Origin: Polaromonas sp.
GTDB taxonomy: Bacteria; Pseudomonadota; Gammaproteobacteria; Burkholderiales; Burkholderiaceae_C
Assembly (NCBI RefSeq): GCF_016185115.1
Contig: NZ_JACPOF010000004.1
Coordinates: forward strand, 117,979 to 181,978
Direction of reading: 5' to 3'
Length of the DNA: 64,000 nucleotides
Positions within the stretch are counted from its first letter, which is position 1; every line of letters starts with the position of its first letter. Shown one piece after another: positions 36,558 through 45,047 of the stretch. The notes below the pieces were generated by a model. It was given only the letters and a program-made list of their open reading frames with translations. It had not been told where the DNA came from and ran no database searches. The position numbers and the translations under genes were made by a program.

Positions 36558-38021
36558 ATGCAAGCCATGGAACAACCGCTTTACCTCAAGGTCTCCAGCC
36601 ACTACAGGCAAGCCATCCAGTCGGGTGTGCTGACGCCCGGCCAGCGCATGCCGTCGGTACGCGACCTCACGCGGCTGCACCAGGTCAGCCTGTCTACTGC
36701 CGCACTGGCATGCCACACGCTGGAAGATGAGGGCCTGCTGGAAGCGCGGCCGCGTTCCGGCTACTTTGTGCTGCGCAGGCGCCGTGCCGATTTGCAGCCG
36801 CTGAGCGAGCCTGAGCCGGGCAGGGCGCTGGACCCTGCGCAGTACGTCGGCATCCATGACAGGGTGTCTGACTACGTGGCCAAATGCGACCTTCACCCGC
36901 TGGTCGCCAATCTTGCAGCGGCTTATGGTTCGCCCGACATGTATCCGTCGGAAGCCTTGAAGAACGCCGCCACGCGTGCGTTGCGCCAGCACCCGCAACT
37001 GCTGGTAAGCGCGGTTGATTCGCCCCGCGACTCACCGCTGAGGGCCGTACTCGCCAGGCGCGCACTTGAAGCCGGCATGCAGCTCGCGGCAGAAGACATC
37101 GTCGTCACACACGGATGCATAGAAGCGCTGAACATTGCATTGCGTGCGGTGAGCCAGCCGGGCGATACCATCGCCGTCGAATCACCCACCTATTACGGCC
37201 TGCTGCAGGTTCTTGAAAGCCTGGGCCTGCGTGCGCTTGAAATTCCGACCAGCCCCAGCACCGGCATTTCCATAGAGGCGCTGGACCTGGCCTTCCAGAC
37301 CCACGACAGCATCAGGGCCGTGGTGGTGATGCCCAATTTTCATAACCCGCTGGGCTGCGTGATGCCTGATAAGGACAAGGCCAGGCTGGTCGCGCTCTGT
37401 GAACGCCAGCAGGTGGCATTGATTGAAGACGACACCTACGGCGCGCTTGGTCACGACGATGTGCCGCGCAAGGCAGCCAAAGCCTGGGACACAACCGGCA
37501 ATGTCATTTATTGCGCGTCGCTTCGCAAGACGCTGGCGCCCGGCCTGCGCCTGGGCTGGATGACCGGCGGCCGCTGGCAGGCGCGCATACAGATGCTGAA
37601 GTACGCGCAGAGTCGATCGAACGAAGCGCTGGCCCAGATGTCGGTGGCGCAGTTCATGGCCTCCAGCGCCTATGACAGGCACCTGGTGCGCCTGCGCCGC
37701 ATGCTCAACGCGCAGCGCGAGCAGATGGCCGAGGCGATTGCGAAGTATTTTCCTGCGGGTACGCGTTTGAATGTACCGGGCGGCAGCATGCTGCTCTGGG
37801 TCGAGATGCCTGCGGGCACCTCTGCACAGGCGGTGTTTGATGCGGCCCTGCTGCAGGGCATACGCGTGGCTCCCGGCACCATGTTTTCAAACTCAAGCCG
37901 GTTTGACCACTACCTTCGCATCAGCTGCGGCTTTCCGTTCTCACACCAGATAGATGAGGCGCTGCGAAAGCTGGCAGACATTGTGGTCGCAAGCGCGCCT
38001 CCTGCGGGACATGTCGTTTGA
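36558..38021 (+). CDS. MocR/PdxR-type regulator (GntR HTH fused to aminotransferase domain)
   Basis: A 487-residue regulator with an N-terminal GntR winged helix (about 5-72; GVLTPGQRMPSVRDLTRLHQVSLSTAALA) and a C-terminal fold-type I aminotransferase-like domain with the PLP lysine K324 in SLRKTLAPGLRLGWM and DDTYGAL. Such proteins use PLP or an amino-compound adduct as effector. Divergent from a small gene over a TCTGT-rich operator. Start ATG at 36558; MEQPLYLKV three codons later is equally possible. Confidence 0.92.
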   Translation: MQAMEQPLYLKVSSHYRQAIQSGVLTPGQRMPSVRDLTRLHQVSLSTAALACHTLEDEGLLEARPRSGYFVLRRRRADLQPLSEPEPGRALDPAQYVGIHDRVSDYVAKCDLHPLVANLAAAYGSPDMYPSEALKNAATRALRQHPQLLVSAVDSPRDSPLRAVLARRALEAGMQLAAEDIVVTHGCIEALNIALRAVSQPGDTIAVESPTYYGLLQVLESLGLRALEIPTSPSTGISIEALDLAFQTHDSIRAVVVMPNFHNPLGCVMPDKDKARLVALCERQQVALIEDDTYGALGHDDVPRKAAKAWDTTGNVIYCASLRKTLAPGLRLGWMTGGRWQARIQMLKYAQSRSNEALAQMSVAQFMASSAYDRHLVRLRRMLNAQREQMAEAIAKYFPAGTRLNVPGGSMLLWVEMPAGTSAQAVFDAALLQGIRVAPGTMFSNSSRFDHYLRISCGFPFSHQIDEALRKLADIVVASAPPAGHVV

Positions 38022-38037
38022 GTAGGCGGGGTAAGGC

Positions 38038-39222
38038 TCAGAACAAACCGTTTTGCACCTGCGCCAGTGGCGTTGCACCCGGCACCTGCCTGTCGCTTAT
38101 GCGCGGCAGCACGCGGATGCGGTTGTTGACGACGCCGGTGACCATGTCGCGCAACATCTCTTCAAGCTGCGCAAGAATGGTGGCCGAGCCGACATCGCAG
38201 GGGTCGATCTCGACAATCGCGATCTGGAACTGCAGCTCCGATCCTTTCAGGCCCCATTCACCCGCGCGCAGGCCGTTGGCCAGGATGCGCGTGGCGATCT
38301 GGTTGGCCGTGCCCTCGGCAATGCCTTCGGCCATGATGGCAAAGCGGTTGCCTGACAGCCGTGCCGCCGAATCCTGCGAGCGCAGTGAACCGGCAATCGC
38401 GCGGGATGCGGCCAGCAGCACGGCTTCGTTGTTGTCCATGCCGCGGTCGCGCACGATCTGCTCTATGTTGTCGGCGCGCGCCAGCAACACGGCGCAGGTA
38501 TAACCCATGGAGCGCGAGCGGATCAGCGCGCCGTCCATGCGGTCGAAAAACACGCGTGGCATGGCCAGGCCGGTGAGCGGGTCCGTGCGCTCGCGGGCTT
38601 CCACGCGCAGGGCGTTTTCAGCACTGAGCCGGCTCAGCCACACCATGCCCAGATAGGTTGCTGCTGCATAAAAAGCCAGCGCCGCCAGGCCTTGCGCCTG
38701 CAGTTGCTCGGTCCATGTCGAATTGAGATGGGCGGTGCGCAGCAGGTGCTGTACGACCAGCGCCACTTGCCCGGCGGCGATCCAGACAATCCAGGGGCCG
38801 CTCTGGCTCCAGGCCCGAATCAGGTACCAGCTGGCCAGCAGAGCCCACGGAATCGCCAGCAGGCCCATCTGCCTTTGATTCAACAGGCCGAAAGCCTGGG
38901 CCGGCACCATGACGGCAATAAAGACCATGGCCAGGTACTGCATGGCTTTGGCAGGCCGGGCGATGGCGCCCGTAGAGCCGGTCGCCACGCACAGCGCCAT
39001 GGTAGCCAGTGCCAGTTGCACGGCCCACATGGCAGAGGCAGAAGCCGGGTAATCCTGCCCGAGCAGGTGGGCGCCCAGTGCACCTGCGATGGCGGCAGAG
39101 TGCCACCACAGCATGTGCTCGTCGTAGGCATGGCCGATGATGAGCCCCAGCAAGACCACCAGCACGCAGATCCCGGCGAAGGCGCCGCTGGTGTAAATCC
39201 AGAAATCAGGAAAGTTAGGCAT
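38038..39222 (-). CDS. Membrane GGDEF-domain protein with degenerate active site
   Basis: A 394-residue protein with six or seven N-terminal membrane segments (about 8-200), a short linker (RVEARERTDPLTGLAMPRVFFDRM) and a GGDEF-type domain to about 370. The signature is SGNRF instead of GGDEF, so diguanylate cyclase activity is unlikely; it may bind GTP or c-di-GMP or act by protein contact. Start at 39222 (MPNFPDFW). Convergent with the MocR gene, separated by 16 bases. Confidence 0.85.
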   Translation of the reverse strand: MPNFPDFWIYTSGAFAGICVLVVLLGLIIGHAYDEHMLWWHSAAIAGALGAHLLGQDYPASASAMWAVQLALATMALCVATGSTGAIARPAKAMQYLAMVFIAVMVPAQAFGLLNQRQMGLLAIPWALLASWYLIRAWSQSGPWIVWIAAGQVALVVQHLLRTAHLNSTWTEQLQAQGLAALAFYAAATYLGMVWLSRLSAENALRVEARERTDPLTGLAMPRVFFDRMDGALIRSRSMGYTCAVLLARADNIEQIVRDRGMDNNEAVLLAASRAIAGSLRSQDSAARLSGNRFAIMAEGIAEGTANQIATRILANGLRAGEWGLKGSELQFQIAIVEIDPCDVGSATILAQLEEMLRDMVTGVVNNRIRVLPRISDRQVPGATPLAQVQNGLF

Positions 39223-39361
39223 CAATCGATGATGTCGCAGCGGGCACAAGCGTGTTTACACTGCGCGCCTTCTGTTCGGTTGTTATGTGTCGTCTTTTTA
39301 TGTGTCGTGTTTTCCGACCATACACCACCGGATACAGGCAAGTCCAGCCCCTGCAAACGGA

Positions 39362-39391
39362 AACAGGGGCTTCTGGTGAGGAAGCCCCTGT
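39362..39391 (-). terminator. Terminator downstream of the glycine-zipper gene
   Basis: ACAGGGGCTTC (39363-39373) and GAAGCCCCTGT (39381-39391) form a perfect 11-base-pair stem. On the minus strand it is followed by TTTCCGTTT. It lies about 40 bases past the stop of the gene at 39429. Confidence 0.75.
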
Positions 39392-39428
39392 CTGGTGCCT
39401 TCCCAGGCACTTGTTCAATCTTTGCAGC

Positions 39429-40505
39429 TTACTGGTTTGCGACCAGCAGGTTGTTTTCGATGCGGACCTTGTCACCGACCTTGAAGGCGGGCGCCGTCGG
39501 GTAGGTCACGGTCTGTGTGCCGCCGCTTTCGAACCGGGTCACCACTTCGAAGTGGGTGTTCTTGCGCACGTTCTTTTCAATCTCGCGGCCAGCCAGGGCA
39601 CCGCCGACTGCGCCCAGGACCTGTGCAGCGGTACGGCCATTGCCGTTACCTATCTGGCTGCCCAGCACAACGCCGGCCAGGCCGCCGCCGATCAGGCCCA
39701 CATAGCTGCCGTCGCCCTTGACTTCAATGGTGTTGATGGCTTCGACCGTACCGCAATTCGGGCAGATTCGTGCAGGCACATTCGAAGGGCGGACAGCGCC
39801 GGTGGCTACAAGCGATTCGCGCAGTACGGTGTCTGCCTGCTTGTTGTCGAGACGCAGGTTGGCGGTCACGCGTGAAGCGGCGGTGATGCGGTCACGTGCC
39901 TTGATGGTGTAGCTGCCTTCATATTTGCCGGCAGTTGTTTCATTCAGGAATATCTTGCCCTGCATGCCATTGAGGCGTGCGCTGGCCCGGCCACCGGGCG
40001 TGCCCATCAGCGTGAAGAACAGTTCCGAGCCCGGCTCGATGCGGCTGGTGGGTGCCACGGTAAAGCTCTGGATGCGCGGTGCGGTGCCGGTTGGCACGCT
40101 GCCGGTGCGTGAGCGCCATGGGGCGCCGGCCAGCAGTGATTCGTCAAGCACCGTGGTGGCGACCTGGTTGCCCAGGCGCAGATTGGCTGTCACCAGGCTC
40201 TGTGCCGACAGGCGGTCGGAGGTGCGTATGGTGTAGGAGCCCACATAAACGCCGGGCTCGATTTCGGGCAGAAGATACTGGGCGTTGATGCCTTCGATGC
40301 TGATGCGCGTATCGGCGCCTGCGGTGCCGTAAAGCGTGAAGACCATTTCGCTGCCCGGGCTGAGGCGTTCGACCTGCTTGACGTCAAAGCCGGTGATGAC
40401 GGGCGCGGCGTATTGCTGCGCGGAAGCCGTTTGGGGAATGAACGCGAGCTGGCTGAAAGCCAGCGCCGCGAACAGCATGTTCAGAATTTTTTGGCGAAGG
40501 GTCAT
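39429..40505 (-). CDS. Exported protein with two Ig-like repeats and a SlyB-type glycine zipper
   Basis: A 358-residue protein with a signal peptide (MTLRQKILNMLFAALAFSQLAF, cleavage near ASAQ), two homologous beta-rich repeats (about 34-125 and 143-235, both with PGSELFFTL.G and GSYTI...DR..A.S.VTANLRL), a CPNC pair, and a glycine-zipper segment (about 265-312; GLIGGGLAGVVLGSQIG and LGAVGGALAGREIE) as in the 17-kDa/SlyB outer-membrane family. It probably associates with the outer membrane; no lipobox cysteine is seen. Function unknown. Confidence 0.8.
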   Translation of the reverse strand: MTLRQKILNMLFAALAFSQLAFIPQTASAQQYAAPVITGFDVKQVERLSPGSEMVFTLYGTAGADTRISIEGINAQYLLPEIEPGVYVGSYTIRTSDRLSAQSLVTANLRLGNQVATTVLDESLLAGAPWRSRTGSVPTGTAPRIQSFTVAPTSRIEPGSELFFTLMGTPGGRASARLNGMQGKIFLNETTAGKYEGSYTIKARDRITAASRVTANLRLDNKQADTVLRESLVATGAVRPSNVPARICPNCGTVEAINTIEVKGDGSYVGLIGGGLAGVVLGSQIGNGNGRTAAQVLGAVGGALAGREIEKNVRKNTHFEVVTRFESGGTQTVTYPTAPAFKVGDKVRIENNLLVANQ

Positions 40506-40724
40506 GAGAGTGTCTCCTGGGGTAATGCGGCGGTTATGGGGTGATATATCCAGTGCTGGTATTTCCGCCGCTCACTTCGCAACGCGCCATGCTGCGCACT
40601 GTTGACCGGTTTTTCGCAGTCGGGCAGTTGGCCTACAAGCGGGGCTCCCACACGCCCGCCAAAAGCGCCCCGACGGCCCTGCGCGGCATGGCGGGCCGGT
40701 ACTGCCATTCGTTATCATGGCCGC

Positions 40725-41528
40725 ATGGTGACCATGCAATCATGGCGGGAACTGCTGACCCGCGGCAACCGCACAGTGAAAATCTGGCTGACAGAGTGGT
40801 GGCGGCTTGCGCATCTGGGCGCGTTGTTGCTGCTGCTGGCCTTGTCGCCGTCGAGCTATAAACGTGCCGACAGGTTGGTGATGGCCCGTCACATTTACGA
40901 CAACACCGCACCCATCCTGACCGGTTTCACCGTTCTCTGCGCGTTGATCAGCCTTGTGCTCACGCGCATCGTCACCACCACTGCGCTCACCTATGGCCTG
41001 ACGCAATATTCACTGCAGGTCATCATTCGTGTGCTGGTGCTTGAACTCATTCCGCTCACCGCCGCGTTGTTCGTGGCCTTGCGTTGCACCATCCCTGACG
41101 GCGCAGAACTGGCCGAGATGAAGTCGCGCGGTGACCTTGTGAAGCTGCGCAGCAATGGCATTGACCCGATTCACCGTGAAGTGCTGCCGCGTGTGGTGTC
41201 CGGCATTTTTTCGACCATCACGCTGGCTGTGCTCAGTTGTGTGGTCGCACTGATGGTGGCCTACATCACCATTTACGGTGGCAACCTGGCGGGCTGGGCC
41301 GCCTATACGCGTCTGTTCGGTCAGGTGTTCAACCCGGCCGTCACGCTGATCTTTGTGCTCAAGACTTTTTTCTTTGCGCTGGCCGTGTCGCTGATACCCA
41401 TGGCTTCGGCCCTGTACGGCCTGGCCGAAAGCAATACCCGCACCAGTGCAGAGATGCGCGGTCTGGTGCGCATGTTTGCCGTGATTTTGCTGATAGAGGT
41501 TCTATCACTTGTTGGTAATTACTACTGA
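40725..41528 (+). CDS. MlaE-family ABC transporter permease
   Basis: A 267-residue inner-membrane permease of the MlaE/YrbE family, which with an MCE protein moves phospholipids or hydrophobic compounds between the membranes. Several membrane segments (about 27-45, 65-90, 100-125, 160-185, 205-235, 245-265) and the family's LVLELIPLTAALFVALR segment are present. The start is uncertain (ATG at 40725 or 40734; no good ribosome-binding site). The MCE gene follows after 24 bases. No mlaF-like ATPase gene is in the window. Confidence 0.85.
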   Translation: MVTMQSWRELLTRGNRTVKIWLTEWWRLAHLGALLLLLALSPSSYKRADRLVMARHIYDNTAPILTGFTVLCALISLVLTRIVTTTALTYGLTQYSLQVIIRVLVLELIPLTAALFVALRCTIPDGAELAEMKSRGDLVKLRSNGIDPIHREVLPRVVSGIFSTITLAVLSCVVALMVAYITIYGGNLAGWAAYTRLFGQVFNPAVTLIFVLKTFFFALAVSLIPMASALYGLAESNTRTSAEMRGLVRMFAVILLIEVLSLVGNYY

Positions 41529-41552
41529 TATTTCCGGAAAAAGACCCCACCC

Positions 41553-42536
41553 ATGAGTGAAACCCCCGACAAACACCTGGCGCCCGCGCCGGGTGAAACC
41601 GCGCCGCTCAACGAGCACCTGGAGTTCAAGGCCGTGTTGCTGCTGATCTTCATGGTGGCGCTCATTGCCTGCTCCGCGCTGTACGTCATGTATGCCCGTG
41701 GTGTGTTTGAAAGCACGCAGCGGCTGGTGCTGATTTCGGAAGATTCGGAAGGCGTGGTGGCCGGCATGAACCTGACCTTCTCGGGTTTCCCCATAGGCCG
41801 TGTGCGCAACATCGAGCTGGCCGAAGACGGCAAGGCGCGCATCAATATCGATGTCGCCACCAAGGATGCGCACTGGCTGCGCAAATCCAGCGTGTTCACC
41901 ATGGTGCGCGGGCTGGTGGGCGGCACCAACATTCGCGCCTACACCGGCCTGCTGACCGATGCCCCGCTCGAAGACGGCGCGGTGCGCACCGTGCTGCAGG
42001 GTGATGCGGCAGCTGAGGTGCCCAAGCTGATCGCTTCCGCCAAAGACCTGATCGAGAGTGTCAGCACGCTTGTCAGCAGTGACGGCTCTCTGGGTGCCAG
42101 CCTGGCCAACCTGCAGGTACTGACCACGCGGCTTAACGGCACGGGTGGCGCCATGTCGGTGTTGCTGGGTGGCGAGGCTGAAGCCAAAAAACTGCAGGCC
42201 ACCCTGGACCGCAGCAACGCGCTGCTCACCAAACTCGACACACTCGCTGCCAAAACCGACGTGCAGGTGTTTGGCGACAAGGGCGTGATGCCCGAGACGC
42301 GTGCCACGGTGGCGCAGCTCAACGCGCTGCTGGGCGAGGCCCGCACCAGCCTGAAGAAGGTCGATGCCGTGCTGGTCGATGCGCAGGCGGTAACGTCCAA
42401 CGCGCGTGAAGCGACAAACGACCTGGGCAGCCTGCGCGGTGAGGTCGAGGCCAGCCTGCGCAAGGTCGACGGCCTCATCAACGAGATCAACCGCAAATGG
42501 CCCTTCAAACGCGATACCGAGGTGAAGCTGCCATGA
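41553..42536 (+). CDS. MlaD/MCE-family lipid transport protein
   Basis: A 327-residue periplasmic protein anchored by one N-terminal membrane helix (about 26-49). The MCE domain (about 55-130) contains LVLISEDSEGVVAGMNLTFSGFPIGRVRNIELAEDGKARINIDV. The rest is largely helical (about 155-320), suggesting a longer needle-like MCE protein closer to LetB/PqiB or Mce than to short MlaD. Lies between the permease and a lipoprotein that starts in its stop codon (ATGA). Confidence 0.88.
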   Translation: MSETPDKHLAPAPGETAPLNEHLEFKAVLLLIFMVALIACSALYVMYARGVFESTQRLVLISEDSEGVVAGMNLTFSGFPIGRVRNIELAEDGKARINIDVATKDAHWLRKSSVFTMVRGLVGGTNIRAYTGLLTDAPLEDGAVRTVLQGDAAAEVPKLIASAKDLIESVSTLVSSDGSLGASLANLQVLTTRLNGTGGAMSVLLGGEAEAKKLQATLDRSNALLTKLDTLAAKTDVQVFGDKGVMPETRATVAQLNALLGEARTSLKKVDAVLVDAQAVTSNAREATNDLGSLRGEVEASLRKVDGLINEINRKWPFKRDTEVKLP

Positions 42537-43186
42537 AAACCTCATCTGCTTTTCTGACGGCGATCGCCTGTGCTGCGCTCACCGCATGTTCGTCCGGCCC
42601 CAAAACGCCTGACTGGCAACTAGAAGCCAAGGGTTCGACGGACCGCGCCGTGGCTGCTTACCTTGAAGGCAACACAAGGGTCGAAGCCGTCGAGTTCGCC
42701 CGCGCCCGCAATGAAATCTCCAGCACCGGCAATATTGATCTGATAGCTAAAGTCGAATTGCTGCGCTGCGCCACCCGCGTCGCCAGCCTGGTGTTTGAGC
42801 CTTGCACTGGTTTTGAAAAACTCAGGCAGGATGCCGCGCCCGCCGAGCGCGCCTATGCCGACTACCTGATGGGCACCCTGAGCCCCCAAAATGCAGCGCT
42901 ACTTCCGGAGTCCCAACGCTCGCCCGGTGCTGATGCAGAACCCCTGTCAAAACTCGTCGCAGCCGGCGCCAGGTTTCGCGCAGGCAATGCCAGCCCGGCA
43001 TTGATTCAGCAGGCCGTAGACACCGCCTCAGCCCAGGGCTGGCGCAGGCCGCTGCTCGCCTGGCTGGGGGTGCAGGCGTCGCTGGCGGAGAAGGCAGGGG
43101 ATTTAACGGAAGCTGCGCGTTTGAAGCGGCGTATGGAACTGACGGCTAATGAGGTGAAGCCACCGGCTGGTGTCGCAAAACCATGA
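42533..43186 (+). CDS. Lipoprotein of the MCE transport operon
   Basis: A 217-residue predicted lipoprotein: signal MKTSSAFLTAIACAALTACSS with lipobox cysteine C19. The mature protein is helical and TPR-like (AYLEGNTRVEAVEFARARNEI, AYADYLMGTLSPQ, EAARLKRRMEL). It starts at the ATG overlapping the MCE stop, and its own stop overlaps the next gene. By position it may link the transporter to the outer membrane, as PqiC does, but the sequence is not clearly PqiC-like. Confidence 0.75.
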   Translation: MKTSSAFLTAIACAALTACSSGPKTPDWQLEAKGSTDRAVAAYLEGNTRVEAVEFARARNEISSTGNIDLIAKVELLRCATRVASLVFEPCTGFEKLRQDAAPAERAYADYLMGTLSPQNAALLPESQRSPGADAEPLSKLVAAGARFRAGNASPALIQQAVDTASAQGWRRPLLAWLGVQASLAEKAGDLTEAARLKRRMELTANEVKPPAGVAKP

Positions 43187-43455
43187 GTTCCTGGCTTCCT
43201 CTTGGTGCGTCTTTTGTTTGTGCCTGGCTCGCCTATGACGCATGGCGACTTGCGTGGGGCGATACAAACATACCTGAGGTTTTAAACGCGGAGTGGCAGG
43301 GGGTAAACGTCAGCGGGGTTCCGCTTCAAGAGCTCGAAAAGCGCAGGCCGTGGACGCGCCGGAACGGGTTTGGTGACTTGAGTGGTGCTGTGTGGCTTTG
43401 GGCAGTTCTTGCTTTGGTGTTCTTGAGTGGTTCAATCTTTGGATTTCTTTACTAG
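43183..43455 (+). CDS. Small membrane protein at the end of the MCE operon
   Basis: A 90-residue protein with hydrophobic segments at about 4-22 and 65-88. The middle (TNIPEVLNAEWQGVNVSGVPLQELEKRRPWTRRNG) is polar. The ATG overlaps the lipoprotein stop by 4 bases, so it is co-translated with the transporter genes. Not recognised. Confidence 0.6.
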   Translation: MSSWLPLGASFVCAWLAYDAWRLAWGDTNIPEVLNAEWQGVNVSGVPLQELEKRRPWTRRNGFGDLSGAVWLWAVLALVFLSGSIFGFLY

Positions 43456-43552
43456 CACTGTTCCGCAGTTGGCCTTGCCGCGCATGCCGCCTTGACCTGC
43501 CGAGGCAGAAATACCTCTCAGCTCTTTGTTAATCCTGCACTTTGTAGTCCCG

Positions 43553-44821
43553 ATGACCTCCTCCCCCCGCCAAATTTCCCCCCTCACCATAGCCCTCGCG
43601 GGCATGATCGCCTTAGCCACCGCCATGGGCATTGGCCGCTTTGCCTTCACCCCCGTGATGCCCATGATGCTGCACGATGGGGTAATAAACCTGCTGGGTG
43701 CGAGCTGGCTGGCGACGGCCAACTACATCGGCTACCTGTTCGGCGCGCTGATCTGCACTTTCCAGCCGCTGATCTGGCGGCGCTTTCCTTCGCTGCCGCA
43801 GGTGGGCGCGTCGAGCTGGGTGCGTGCGGGGCTGGTCGCTACTGCGCTGCTGACGCTGGGCATGTCATTGAACCTGCCAGGCATCTGGCCGCTGCTGCGT
43901 TTTCTGGCTGGGGTTGCGAGTGCTTTTGTGTTTCTGTTCACCTCGGGCTGGTGCCTGGGTCAACTGGCGCGGCATGGCGCCAGCGGGCTGGGCGGTGTGA
44001 TGTATGCCGGGCCGGGTGCGGGCATCATGCTCAGCGGGCTGATGTGCAGCGGCATGGTGGCGCTGCAGTGGCATGCCGCGACGGCCTGGGTCATCCTGGG
44101 GGTGATGGCGTCGATTTTGACCAGCATAGTCTGGCGCACCTTTCACGCCAGCAATGAAAAACCCATTGACCCGATTGCCGCCGCCGTGCCTTCAGCCGCC
44201 GCAGGCGTGGTACCCGCCAAAGTGCGCGCCAGCCGCAGCCAGATGCTGGTGCTGGCACTGGCCTACGGCCTGGCGGGGCTGGGCTACATCGTTACCGCCA
44301 CCTTTCTGCCTGTGATTGCGCGTCAGGCGCTGCCGGGTTCGCCTTTTCTTGACATGTTCTGGCCCATGCTGGGGCTGGGTGTGATGGTGGGTGCGCTGCT
44401 GTCCACGCGCGTGCCGCTCACGGGTGACCTTCGTTATCTGCTGGCGGGCTGCTACTTCATCCAGGCGCTGTCGATTGGCATCAGCCTGTGGTCACCGACC
44501 CTGCCGGGGTTTGTAATTGGCAGCTTTGTCCTCGGCATACCGTTCACGGCGCTGACCTTTTTTGCAATGCAGGAGGTACGCCGCCTGAGGCCCGACACCG
44601 CCACCAGCTATATGGGCCTGCTGACGGCGGTCTATGGCGTGGGGCAGATTGCCGGCCCGCCCATGGTGGCGGTCATGCTCCGCCGCACGGCCACGGTAGA
44701 GGCGGGCTTCACGCTGTCGCTGGAGATCGCCGCCGGCGCGCTGGTGCTGGGCGCGCTGATCTACCTGTGGATGACGCGCATGTGGCCCATGAATCCCGAG
44801 AGGCCCCGCAGGGCTGCCTGA
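43553..44821 (+). CDS. YbfB/YjiJ-family MFS transporter
   Basis: A 422-residue major facilitator with about 12 membrane segments. The start region ALAGMIALATAMGIGRFAFTPVMPMM and the WLATANYIGYLFGAL segment identify the YbfB/YjiJ branch; the substrate is unknown. I start at the ATG at 43553; an in-frame TTG at 43526 would add nine residues. Gene is followed by copy C of the TTAAC-palindrome element and convergent with feoB. Confidence 0.87.
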   Translation: MTSSPRQISPLTIALAGMIALATAMGIGRFAFTPVMPMMLHDGVINLLGASWLATANYIGYLFGALICTFQPLIWRRFPSLPQVGASSWVRAGLVATALLTLGMSLNLPGIWPLLRFLAGVASAFVFLFTSGWCLGQLARHGASGLGGVMYAGPGAGIMLSGLMCSGMVALQWHAATAWVILGVMASILTSIVWRTFHASNEKPIDPIAAAVPSAAAGVVPAKVRASRSQMLVLALAYGLAGLGYIVTATFLPVIARQALPGSPFLDMFWPMLGLGVMVGALLSTRVPLTGDLRYLLAGCYFIQALSIGISLWSPTLPGFVIGSFVLGIPFTALTFFAMQEVRRLRPDTATSYMGLLTAVYGVGQIAGPPMVAVMLRRTATVEAGFTLSLEIAAGALVLGALIYLWMTRMWPMNPERPRRAA

Positions 44822-44844
44822 TCAGGCCAGGCAGCAAAATTTTT

Positions 44845-45040
44845 GCTACTGAATTAATAGCTGCTCACGTATGTATTTATTGGCCTGCAGCCATATTTGG
44901 CACCTAAAAATGGCCTTTTTGGGCCTTTTTGAAACGATTTTGCCGTGCGCCGCGGGCTCAAAACGCCAAAAGTTAATATGGAAGTTAACTTTTTGGTAAA
45001 TTTGAACGTACACGTTAAAAATTTAATGTGTACGTTAAAA
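44845..45040 (+). repeat. TTAAC-palindrome intergenic element, copy C
   Basis: Core GCTACTGAATTAATAGCTGC, CACGTATGTATTTATTGG and CACCTAAAAATGG, then inverted repeats AAAAGTTAA (44968-44976)/TTAACTTTT (44985-44993) and AACGTACAC (45005-45013)/GTGTACGTT (45028-45036). Lies between the convergent MFS gene and feoB; the AT-rich end is about 8 bases from the feoB stop. Confidence 0.85.
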
Positions 45041-45047
45041 ACCACCG

